The position numbers and the translations under genes were made by a program. From REEB95 sp035632395 (GTDB lineage: Bacteria > Pseudomonadota > Alphaproteobacteria > ATCC43930 > CGMCC-115725): a DNA stretch of 6,180 nucleotides. The notes under the pieces were generated by a model, which saw nothing but the letters and a program-made list of their open reading frames with translations, ran no database searches and was not told the DNA's origin. Below, piece by piece: positions 1 to 5,782 of the stretch; within the stretch, counting starts at the first letter, position 1, and each line of letters starts with the position of its first letter. The stretch spans positions 1 to 6,180 of the forward strand of contig DASQGX010000055.1 of the NCBI GenBank assembly GCA_035632395.1, in the 5' to 3' direction.

Positions 1-713
1 CTTTGCGCGATCATGTCGCGCATGGCGGCCGCAAGGTCCGTTTCTATCAGGCGGGCTCGTCGGAAATGTTCGGCGGCGCCAAGCCGCCGCAGCACGAGAA
101 GACGCCGTTCGAGCCCCGCAGCCCTTATGCAGTCAGCAAAGTGGCGGCGCACTGGTATGCGGTGAACTACCGCGAGGCCTACGGCCTGTTCATCTGCAAC
201 GGCATCCTGTTCAATCACGAAAGCCCGCGGCGCGGCGAGACTTTCGTCACCCGGAAGGTGACGCGCGCCGCCGGCCGCATCAAGGAAGGGCTGCAAGACA
301 AGCTCTTCCTCGGCAATCTGGAGGCGCGACGCGACTGGGGCTTCGCCGGCGATTACGTGGAAGCGATGTGGTTGATGCTGCAGCAGGATAAGCCGGATGA
401 TTATGTCGTCGCCACCGGCCAGTCGCACAGCGTGCGCGATCTGGTCGAGGCCGCGTTCGGTGAGCTCGGTCTCGACTGGAAGAAGCACGTCGAGCTCGAT
501 GCGCGCTATCTGCGGCCGACTGAGGTCGATGCTCTGCAGGGCGACGCGTCGAAGGCGCGCAAGCTGCTCGGCTGGCGGCCGACGATGGATTTCAAGACGC
601 TGGTGAGGCTGATGGTGAAGCACGATCTCGGCCTAGCGCAGCAGGAGAAGACGCTGCATCGCGCCGGCTATGACAGTCCGGCGCGCGGCGCCGCCTCGAC
701 GGGCGTGGGCTGA
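1..713 (+). CDS. gmd: GDP-mannose 4,6-dehydratase, C-terminal part (5' truncated by window)
   Basis: This cytoplasmic short-chain dehydrogenase/reductase-type enzyme converts GDP-D-mannose to GDP-4-keto-6-deoxy-D-mannose with a tightly bound NADP cofactor, the first step to GDP-L-fucose. The readable frame begins with the codon at 3-5 and runs 236 residues to TGA 711-713. About 110 N-terminal residues, including the Rossmann glycine motif, lie before the window, since family members are usually about 350 residues. Counting from the codon at 3, the catalytic set is Ser19 (Thr in the E. coli enzyme), Glu21, Tyr42 and Lys46, within GSSEMFG and SPYAVSK. The family blocks NGILFNHESPRRGETF, RDWGFAGDYVEAMW and RPTEVDALQGD follow. 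The C-terminal half has a shorter linker before the RYLRPTEV block than I recall for the E. coli enzyme. The stop shares one base with the start of the fcl gene, so the two are probably translationally coupled. The family call is very secure; the true start is not visible. Confidence 0.96.
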   Translation, partial: LRDHVAHGGRKVRFYQAGSSEMFGGAKPPQHEKTPFEPRSPYAVSKVAAHWYAVNYREAYGLFICNGILFNHESPRRGETFVTRKVTRAAGRIKEGLQDKLFLGNLEARRDWGFAGDYVEAMWLMLQQDKPDDYVVATGQSHSVRDLVEAAFGELGLDWKKHVELDARYLRPTEVDALQGDASKARKLLGWRPTMDFKTLVRLMVKHDLGLAQQEKTLHRAGYDSPARGAASTGVG

Positions 714-1684
714 TGCGCGAGCCCAAGACCGCACCGATCGTGCCGGTGATTTTTCCGCTCGCCGGCAAGCGCGTGCTGGTTGCCGGCCATCGCGGCATGG
801 TCGGCAGCGCGCTGGTGCGCCGCCTCGGCAGCGCCAACTGCGCCGTGCTGACCGCCGGCCGGGGCGACGCCGACATGCGCCGCCAGGACGCAGTCGAGGC
901 GCTGGTGCGCAAGCTCAAGCCCGAAGTCATCTTCGTGACCGCGGCGACGGTCGGCGGCATCTTGGCCAATTCGACGCGGCCGGCGGAATTTCTCTACGAC
1001 AATCTGATGATTGCCGGAAACCTGATCGAGGCGGCACACCAGAACGGCGTCAACAAGCTGCTCTATCTCGGCTCGTCGTGCATCTATCCGCGTCTTGCCA
1101 AGCAGCCGATGGTCGAGGCCGAGCTGCTGGCAGGTCCGCTGGAGCCGACCAACCAGTGGTACGCCGTCGCCAAGATCGCCGGCTTGAAGCTGTGCGCCGC
1201 CTATCGCCGCCAGTGGAACTGCGATTTCATATCCGCCCAGCCGACCAATCTCTACGGTCCCGGCGACCGCTACGATCTCGAAGGCAGCCACGTCATCCCG
1301 GCGATGATGATGAAGGTCGACCGCGCCAAGCGCGAGAACGCGCCGATCGTCGATATCTGGGGCAGCGGCAAGCCGCGGCGTGAGTTCCTGCATGTCGACG
1401 ATCTGGCCGATGCGATGGTGTTTCTGATGGAGCGCTATTCCGACGAAAGCCACGTCAACGTCGGCTGGGGCGAGGATCTCACCATCGGCGAGCTCGCGCA
1501 CGCTATCGCCCAGATCGTCGGCTACAAGGGCACATTCCGCTTTGACGCCTCCAAGCCTGACGGCACGCCGCGCAAGCTGCTCGACACCGGCAAGCTCGAC
1601 GCGCTGGGCTGGCGACCACGTATCCGTCTGAACGAAGGCCTTGCCGACGCCTATCGCTGGTATCGCGAGCACGTCGCCAAGTGA
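713..1684 (+). CDS. fcl: GDP-L-fucose synthase (GDP-4-keto-6-deoxymannose 3,5-epimerase-4-reductase)
   Basis: This NADPH-dependent cytoplasmic enzyme epimerises and then reduces the product of Gmd to GDP-L-fucose. It is 323 residues, the usual length. The nucleotide-binding motif GHRGMVG is at 25-31. Ser121, Cys123, Tyr150, Lys154 and His193 match the known E. coli residues Ser107, Cys109, Tyr136, Lys140 and His179 at a constant offset of 14, so the whole catalytic set looks intact. PTNLYGPGD (177-185) and REFLHVDDLADA (223-234) are further family blocks. The ATG at 713 gives about 14 residues before the usual N-terminus. GTG codons at 740 and 746 are possible shorter starts, but the TGATG junction with gmd favours 713. 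The common AAKVGG motif reads AATVGG here (Thr79). Synonyms are wcaG and, in rhizobia, nolK; no nodulation-specific signal is visible, so I use the general name. Confidence 0.96.
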   Translation: MREPKTAPIVPVIFPLAGKRVLVAGHRGMVGSALVRRLGSANCAVLTAGRGDADMRRQDAVEALVRKLKPEVIFVTAATVGGILANSTRPAEFLYDNLMIAGNLIEAAHQNGVNKLLYLGSSCIYPRLAKQPMVEAELLAGPLEPTNQWYAVAKIAGLKLCAAYRRQWNCDFISAQPTNLYGPGDRYDLEGSHVIPAMMMKVDRAKRENAPIVDIWGSGKPRREFLHVDDLADAMVFLMERYSDESHVNVGWGEDLTIGELAHAIAQIVGYKGTFRFDASKPDGTPRKLLDTGKLDALGWRPRIRLNEGLADAYRWYREHVAK

Positions 1685-1686
1685 GG
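1683..1686 (+). promoter_or_regulatory. Ribosome binding site deciding the PNPOx-like start
   Basis: GAGG overlaps the TGA stop of fcl (1682-1684) and ends 8 bases before the ATG at 1695. This supports 1695 over the in-frame ATG at 1641, which would lie deep inside fcl, and over the in-frame ATG at 1731. Confidence 0.6.
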
Positions 1687-1694
1687 CGCTGCGC

Positions 1695-2249
1695 ATGAGC
1701 CAGGGCGTCGTCCGCCGCAAGGACAAGGAGATGAGCCGCGCCGAGGCCGAAGCGTTTCTCGGCCGCGTCGCGCTCGGCCATATCGGCTCGGTCGACGAGG
1801 CCGGCCAGCCCTACGTGATCCCTAACTTGTTCGTTTACGAGGCCGGCAAGATCTATATCCACACCAGCGCCGCCGGCCATTTCCAGAGCAACATCGAGCG
1901 CAATCCGCGCGTCTCGTTCGACGCCGCCGAGATGGGCACGATCTATCCCTATGGCGAGTTCGAATGCGACACGACGGTGAGCTATGCCAGCGTCGTCGGC
2001 TTCGGCACCGTCACGATCGAAAGCGATCCGGCGGCCAAGGCGCGCTTCTTCGATCGCTTCATGGTGAAATATGGCGATCCAAAATGGGTGCGGCCGAAAG
2101 GTTTCTATCCGCGGCTCGACCAGGTGACTGTCTATTGCATCGCGCTCGAGCGTATCACCGGCAAAAAAGGTCCGCTGCCGGCGGTCAGCGACCAGTGGCC
2201 GGAAAAGAACCTCACCAAGTCGCCCGGCGCCAAGCCGCCGAGCCACTAG
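1695..2249 (+). CDS. Pyridoxamine 5'-phosphate oxidase (PNPOx)-fold family protein, probable flavin binder
   Basis: This is a 184-residue soluble protein resembling the PNPOx-like/NimA-type split-barrel family (COG3467-like), whose members bind FMN or a related flavin and act as oxidoreductases; the substrate here is unknown. The start of the fold shows an N-terminal helix (about 14-24), then a strand pattern ALGHIGSVDEAGQPYVIPNLFVYEAGKIYIHTS (26-58), typical of the family. HFQSNIERNPRVSFDA (62-77) corresponds to the conserved phosphate/flavin-side segment. VVGFGTVTIESD (100-111) is a central barrel strand, and a helix AAKARFFDRFMVKYG follows. The last 20 residues are Pro/Lys-rich and probably disordered. 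There is no signal peptide or membrane segment. It starts 10 bases after fcl and is probably cotranscribed with gmd-fcl, although a role in fucose metabolism is not evident. It is not the true biosynthetic PdxH. Its TAG stop interlocks with that of the convergent hydroxylase gene. Confidence 0.85.
   Translation: MSQGVVRRKDKEMSRAEAEAFLGRVALGHIGSVDEAGQPYVIPNLFVYEAGKIYIHTSAAGHFQSNIERNPRVSFDAAEMGTIYPYGEFECDTTVSYASVVGFGTVTIESDPAAKARFFDRFMVKYGDPKWVRPKGFYPRLDQVTVYCIALERITGKKGPLPAVSDQWPEKNLTKSPGAKPPSH
2163..2193 (-). terminator. Candidate intrinsic terminator of the molybdenum hydroxylase gene, inside the PNPOx-like gene
   Basis: Read on the - strand, GGT-CGCTG (2193-2186), an 8-base loop (2185-2178), CAGCG (2177-2173), one bulged G (2172) and ACC (2171-2169) form an 8-bp GC-rich stem with a single bulge, followed directly by six T (2168-2163). 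It begins 52 bases after the hydroxylase stop codon, a normal terminator distance. The same bases encode the Gly-Lys-Lys-Gly region of the convergent gene. On the + strand the order is A-run then stem, so it should act only for - strand transcripts. Folding energy was not computed. Confidence 0.5.
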
Positions 2250-4591
2250 GGACGGCCACCCTTCGCATTCTGAATCGCCCGCCACAGCCGCTCTGGCGTC
2301 GCCGGCATGTCGAAGTGGCGGATGCCGAGAGGCGCAAGCGCGTCGTTGATCGCATTCATGACCGCCGGTAGCGCGCCGACGCAGCCGGCTTCGCCGGCGC
2401 CCTTGATGCCGAGCGGATTGCTGTTCGTTGGCACGTTGTGCTCGCCAACCTCGATCGGACAAAAATCGGTCGCGCGCGGCATGCAGTAATCCATGAACGA
2501 GCCCGACACCGGCTGGCCGCTGTCGCGGTCGTAGACCATTGCCTCGCACAGCGCCTGGCCGGCGCCTTGCACGATGCCGCCGTGGATCTGGCCTTCGAGC
2601 AATAATGGATTGACGATGCGGCCGACATCGTCAACTACCGAATAGCGCACGATCGAGGCGACGCCGGTTTCGGGTTCGATCTCGACTTCGCACAGATGAC
2701 AGCCATTGGGAAATGTGCCGGCCGGCGGCCGGAAGACGGCGCTGGCGTCGAGGCCGATTTCCATGCCCGGCGGCATCTTCAATGGATTGTAGGCAGCCCG
2801 CGCGACTGCGCTCAAATTGATGGATTTGTCGGTGCCGGCAACGGTGAACTTGCCGTCGGCGAATTCGATGTCGGCAGTCGCGGCTTCGAGCAGGTGGCAG
2901 GCGACCTTTTTGCCCTTTTCGATGATGCGTTCGGCGGCGAGCTGCAGTGCCCCGCCGCCGACCGATAGCGAGCGCGAGCCGAAGGTGCCGCGGCCGTGGA
3001 ACACCTTGTCGGTGTCGCCGTAGATCACCGTCACCTGATCCGGCGCAAGGCCGAGGAAATGGTTCGCGAGTTGGCGGAAGGCGGTCTCGTGCCCCTGGCC
3101 GTGATTGTGCGAGCCAAGCAGCAGCGTGGCGCTGCCGGTGGCATCGAAGCGGATTTCCATGCCCTCTTCGAAGGGCGCAGCGGCGGGACCGCCGGCGACT
3201 TCGATCACCGAGACGATGCCGGCGCCGTAAAGCTTGCCGCGGCGCTGCGCGTCGGCTTTGCGCGCCGTCACGCTCGGCCAGTCGCCGAGCGCCAGCGCCT
3301 TGTCCATGACGCGCTCGAACTCACCGCAATCGTAAGTGAAGACCAGACCGGTCTTGAACGGCATCGCCGCCGGCGGAATCAGGTTGTGGCGGCGCAACTC
3401 GGCGCGGTCGATCTTCAGCTCGGCGGCGGCGATGTCGATGATGCGCTCGACGCAGAACGACGCCTCCGGCCGGCCGGCGCCACGATAGGGGCAAGTGGCA
3501 TTCGTGTTCGAGAACACGCCGGTGACCTTCACGTGGATCGCCGGCGTCGTATAAGGGCCGGCGAGGCCTCCGAGATTCCCGACCGGCACGTGCAGGCCGT
3601 TCGAGGCGATATAGGCGCCAATATTGGCAATGGTCGCGACGTCGAGCGCCAGGAATTTGCCGTTCTCGTCGAGCGCCAGCGCCACCTCGGAGACGTTGTC
3701 GCGCGCGTGATGGTCGCCGACGAAGGATTCGCTGCGTTCGGCGAACCATTTGACCGGCCGGCCGACGCGCTTCGCCGCCCACAGCACCAGTGCATATTCG
3801 GGAAAGGCGCTGCCCTTCATGCCGAAGCCGCCGCCGACATCGGGTGAGATCAGGTGAAAACGGTTCGCCGGCAGCTTGAAGATGTTGTCGGCGAGGTCGG
3901 TGCGCATCAAGTGTGGCGCCTGCAAGCCGGCATAGAGCGTGTAGCGCTCGTCGCGCGTGTCGTAGTAGCCGAGCGCGGCGCGGCCTTCCATCGGTGAGGC
4001 GGCGACGCGGCTGATGACGAAGCGCTGGCGGACGACGTGCTTGGCGCGCGCGAACGCCTCTTTCACCGCCGGTTCGTAGCCGACATGCTCGACGAAGCAG
4101 ATATTGCCCGGCGCTTCGTCCCAGACCTGCGGCGCGTCCGGCGCCAGCGCACCGGCAGTGTCGGTGACCATCGGCAGAATCTCGTAATCGACAGCGATCA
4201 GTTCGGCTGCGTCCTTGGCCTGAGCGAGCGTCTCGGCGACCACTGCGGCCACCGGATCGCCGACATGCTGGACGCGATCAAGCGCCAGGATGCGATAGGC
4301 GGGCTGGTAGTTGGGGCTGCCGTCCGGCCGCTTCCGGACGATGCGGCTGCGCAGGGTGCCAAGTCCGTCGGCCGCGGCGTCACGACCGGTGAGCGCGGCG
4401 ACAACGCCCGGTGCGTCCAGTGCCGCCGTCGCGTCGATGCTGCGAATCCGTGCCGCCGCATGCGGCGAGCGGAGGACGTAGAGATGCGCCGCCCGCGGCA
4501 GGGCGATATCGTCCGTGTAGCGGCCGCGGCCGCGCAACAGCAGCAGATCTTCGGTTCGCGGTACGGCGCGGCCCAGATCGAATTCGCGCAT
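2246..4591 (-). CDS. Xanthine dehydrogenase/CoxL-family molybdopterin-binding large subunit (form II type)
   Basis: This is the catalytic subunit of a molybdenum hydroxylase, which hydroxylates or oxidises a small molecule (heterocycle, aldehyde or similar) at a Mo-cytosine-dinucleotide cofactor and normally passes electrons to separate 2Fe-2S and FAD subunits. It is 781 residues, full length for the family. The N-terminal a/b hammerhead domain starts PRTEDLLLLRGRGRYTDDI (11-29). Cofactor-domain motifs are GLQAPHLMR (222-230), GGGFGMK (253-259), the active-site loop PYRGAGR (368-374), HNHGQGHE (495-502) and KGAGE (730-734), where Glu734 is the expected catalytic base. The loop is the AYRGAGR-like form II type, not the AYxCSFR loop of genuine aerobic CO dehydrogenase, so CO oxidation is unlikely. 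A usual MEPRA block reads MEGRA (201-205). An in-frame TAA at 4603-4601 leaves the ATG at 4591 as the first possible ATG. It has no fused Fe-S domain and no adjacent partner subunits. The substrate is unknown. Confidence 0.94.
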   Translation of the reverse strand: MREFDLGRAVPRTEDLLLLRGRGRYTDDIALPRAAHLYVLRSPHAAARIRSIDATAALDAPGVVAALTGRDAAADGLGTLRSRIVRKRPDGSPNYQPAYRILALDRVQHVGDPVAAVVAETLAQAKDAAELIAVDYEILPMVTDTAGALAPDAPQVWDEAPGNICFVEHVGYEPAVKEAFARAKHVVRQRFVISRVAASPMEGRAALGYYDTRDERYTLYAGLQAPHLMRTDLADNIFKLPANRFHLISPDVGGGFGMKGSAFPEYALVLWAAKRVGRPVKWFAERSESFVGDHHARDNVSEVALALDENGKFLALDVATIANIGAYIASNGLHVPVGNLGGLAGPYTTPAIHVKVTGVFSNTNATCPYRGAGRPEASFCVERIIDIAAAELKIDRAELRRHNLIPPAAMPFKTGLVFTYDCGEFERVMDKALALGDWPSVTARKADAQRRGKLYGAGIVSVIEVAGGPAAAPFEEGMEIRFDATGSATLLLGSHNHGQGHETAFRQLANHFLGLAPDQVTVIYGDTDKVFHGRGTFGSRSLSVGGGALQLAAERIIEKGKKVACHLLEAATADIEFADGKFTVAGTDKSINLSAVARAAYNPLKMPPGMEIGLDASAVFRPPAGTFPNGCHLCEVEIEPETGVASIVRYSVVDDVGRIVNPLLLEGQIHGGIVQGAGQALCEAMVYDRDSGQPVSGSFMDYCMPRATDFCPIEVGEHNVPTNSNPLGIKGAGEAGCVGALPAVMNAINDALAPLGIRHFDMPATPERLWRAIQNAKGGRP

Positions 4592-4635
4592 CAGTTCACA
4601 TTATCGGCATTGTCGCGGCCGGCGATCCTGCCCAT
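4591..4635 (-). CDS. Putative 14-codon leader ORF overlapping the hydroxylase start
   Basis: On the - strand an ATG (4635-4633) opens a 14-codon frame encoding MGRIAGRDNADNVN and ending at TGA 4593-4591. The A of that stop is the A of the hydroxylase ATG (TGATG). It has a good Shine-Dalgarno, whereas no purine-rich SD precedes the hydroxylase ATG itself. I infer that ribosomes finishing this mini-ORF re-initiate on the hydroxylase message, giving translational coupling or leader control. The peptide resembles nothing I recognise and has no run of a single regulatory amino acid as in classical attenuators. It could be a chance open frame. Confidence 0.4.
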   Translation of the reverse strand: MGRIAGRDNADNVN

Positions 4636-4644
4636 TCCGTTGCG

Positions 4645-4649
4645 CTCCT
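4645..4649 (-). promoter_or_regulatory. Shine-Dalgarno of the putative leader ORF
   Basis: AGGAG on the - strand lies 9 bases before the ATG at 4635. It is the strongest ribosome binding site upstream of the hydroxylase gene, and it does not sit at a usable distance from the hydroxylase ATG (53 bases away). Confidence 0.45.
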
Positions 4650-4660
4650 GTCCAGAGCCT

Positions 4661-4670
4661 GAACATGTTC
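4661..4670. promoter_or_regulatory. Perfect 10-bp palindrome, candidate operator
   Basis: GAACATGTTC equals its own reverse complement. It lies in the 158-base divergent intergenic region and directly abuts a second inverted repeat. It is a plausible dimeric repressor or activator site, but no regulator gene is present in the window to pair it with. Confidence 0.35.
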
Positions 4671-4690
4671 GGGATTGGGTTGACAATCCC
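4671..4690. promoter_or_regulatory. 7-bp inverted repeat with 6-base spacer overlapping a -35 box, candidate operator
   Basis: GGGATTG (4671-4677) and CAATCCC (4684-4690) are exact reverse complements separated by GGTTGA. The TTGACA box (4680-4685) runs from the spacer into the right arm. A protein bound here would cover the presumed + strand promoter. The repeat centre lies about 15 bp from the centre of the neighbouring palindrome. Confidence 0.4.
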
Positions 4691-4708
4691 CCTATGGACC
4701 GCAAAAGT
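4680..4708 (+). promoter_or_regulatory. Candidate sigma70-type promoter of the ABC transporter operon
   Basis: A perfect TTGACA -35 (4680-4685) is followed after 17 bases by AAAAGT (4703-4708), which matches TATAAT at three of six positions including the second A and the final T. Transcription would begin near 4715, leaving a leader of about 35 bases. The -10 is weak, which would suit an activated promoter. I found no convincing - strand promoter for the hydroxylase in the same region, although TTGTCA (4685-4680) could serve as its -35. Confidence 0.4.
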
Positions 4709-4736
4709 CCTGCAAGCGTCGCGCAAGCCGACGATC

Positions 4737-4745
4737 GGGGAGGGA
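4737..4745 (+). promoter_or_regulatory. Ribosome binding site of the substrate-binding protein
   Basis: The purine run GGGGAGGGA ends four bases before the ATG at 4750. It is a strong Shine-Dalgarno, and the ATG it serves opens a well-formed signal peptide, which fixes the start. Confidence 0.65.
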
Positions 4746-4749
4746 AAAT

Positions 4750-5766
4750 ATGCGTAAGATTCGTGCAGCGGCGGTAGCGGTTGCGCTCGCAGCCGTGCTC
4801 TTCGCCGAACTAACGCCGGCGCGTGCCGCCGAGCCGTTGAAGATCACGATCTCCTGGGCGGTTATCCCCGGTCAACTCACCGCGGTGCTGTTCAGCAATC
4901 CGGCGATCCTCAAGCACTACGGCAAAAGCTACACCGTCGAGTTGACGCATTTCCGCGGCAGCACGCCGCAGATCACCAGCCTCGCTTCGGGCAATATCGA
5001 TTTCGCATCGCTGGCCTTCTCGTCCTTTGGTCTCGCGATCCAGAACGCGCATCTCGAGGACATCCGCGTCGTTGCCGATCTCTATCAAGACGGCATTCCG
5101 GGCTACTACACCAGCGAGTACATGGTCCGCAAAGACAGCGGCATCAACAAACCTGAAGATTTGAAGGGCAAGATCGTCGCCACCAACGCAATCGGCGGCG
5201 CGGTCGATATCGCGTCGAAGAAATTCCTGCTGACCCATGGGCTGCAAGCGACGCGCGACTACCAGGTGGTCGAGGTGCAGTTCCCGAACATGCTGGCGTC
5301 GATCGAGGAGAAGAAGGTCGATCTCGCCACTATGATCATGCCGTTCTCGATCGAGGCGCACCGCCAGAGCAATCTCAAGACATTGTTCACGGTCGGCGAC
5401 GCGATGGGTCCGGCGCAGACGACGGTGCTGGTCGGCCGCGCGCCGTTAATCAAGGCGCATCGGGCCGTGCTGGTCGATTTCTTCGAGGATTGGATCCGCG
5501 CGCTGCATTGGTTCTACGATCCGAAGAACCGCGAACAGGCGATCAAGATCGTCGCCGATTTCACCAAGAAGCCGCCGTCGGAATATTCCGACTGGCTGTT
5601 CACGCATAAGGATAATTACCGCAATATCAATGCCTTGCCGAACCTGACGGCGTTGCAGAACAACCTCAATGTCCAAAAGGAACTCGGCTTCCTGAACATC
5701 CCGATCGACGTCAAGAAATACGCCGACATTTCGCTCGTGACCGAGGCGGCCAAGCGCGTGCACTGA
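4750..5766 (+). CDS. NitT/TauT-family ABC transporter substrate-binding protein
   Basis: This periplasmic ligand-binding protein of a nitrate/sulfonate/taurine-type importer (TauA/SsuA/ThiY-like, NMT1 fold) is 338 residues, a normal length. The signal peptide has MRKIR as its charged region, a hydrophobic stretch AAAVAVALAAVLFA (6-19), and a likely cleavage after ARA at 26. There is no lipobox cysteine, so it should be soluble in the periplasm. Lobe 1 shows KITISWAVIPG (31-41), FRGSTPQITSLASGNIDFASL (68-88), the usual 'tests a set, counts what is present' segment of this family, and INKPEDLKGKIVATN (132-146) introducing lobe 2. The C-terminal region (about 240-300) is rich in aromatic residues. 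The ligand cannot be read from sequence: alkanesulfonates, pyrimidine precursors, nitrate, phthalate-like aromatics and others are all carried by this family. It is the first gene of an operon with the ATPase downstream, and it is divergent from the molybdenum hydroxylase. Confidence 0.92.
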   Translation: MRKIRAAAVAVALAAVLFAELTPARAAEPLKITISWAVIPGQLTAVLFSNPAILKHYGKSYTVELTHFRGSTPQITSLASGNIDFASLAFSSFGLAIQNAHLEDIRVVADLYQDGIPGYYTSEYMVRKDSGINKPEDLKGKIVATNAIGGAVDIASKKFLLTHGLQATRDYQVVEVQFPNMLASIEEKKVDLATMIMPFSIEAHRQSNLKTLFTVGDAMGPAQTTVLVGRAPLIKAHRAVLVDFFEDWIRALHWFYDPKNREQAIKIVADFTKKPPSEYSDWLFTHKDNYRNINALPNLTALQNNLNVQKELGFLNIPIDVKKYADISLVTEAAKRVH

Positions 5767-5782
5767 CACAACCGGCTTGAAC

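Noticed and set aside
1..1684. gmd-fcl as the noeL-nolK pair of a Nod factor fucosylation cluster
   Set aside because: The enzymes would be the same, but no nod box, nod gene or symbiosis-island feature is visible, so a general surface-polysaccharide role is equally or more likely.
668..1726. 352-codon open frame on the - strand across fcl
   Set aside because: It is antisense to a gene with a full set of catalytic residues. Its translation is low-complexity and Asp/Ala/Arg-rich, as expected of a GC-rich shadow frame, and it has no recognisable domain.
2160..2171. A6 run with adjacent hairpin as a programmed frameshift site in the PNPOx-like gene
   Set aside because: The bases in zero frame (GGC AAA AAA GGT) do not give a good X XXY YYZ heptamer, the stem begins with no spacer, and the normal frame already gives a full-length protein. 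The terminator reading on the other strand explains the structure better.
1503..2549. 348-codon open frame on the - strand across the fcl end, PNPOx-like gene and hydroxylase end
   Set aside because: It spans three confidently assigned genes in a non-coding frame; the Arg/Ala-rich composition and lack of any motif mark it as a shadow.
2996..3847. 283-codon + strand frame inside the hydroxylase gene
   Set aside because: It is the complement of a strongly conserved large-subunit coding region; it has no motif and no sensible ribosome binding site.
4661..4670. GAACATGTTC as a LexA/SOS box
   Set aside because: The Bacillus-type box needs GAAC-N4-GTTC, whereas here the spacer is 2. The alphaproteobacterial box is a direct GTTC-N7-GTTC repeat, which is absent. 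The flanking genes are not SOS genes.
4717..4733. CGTCG-N7-CGACG hairpin and a GCAAGC direct repeat in the leader of the binding-protein gene
   Set aside because: A 5-bp stem and a 6-base repeat are easily found by chance in GC-rich DNA, and they do not match a known riboswitch or operator.
4037..4777. 246-codon + strand frame running through the divergent control region into the binding-protein start
   Set aside because: It mostly mirrors the hydroxylase N-terminus, has Arg-rich low-information sequence, and would cross the likely promoter and RBS of the transporter operon.
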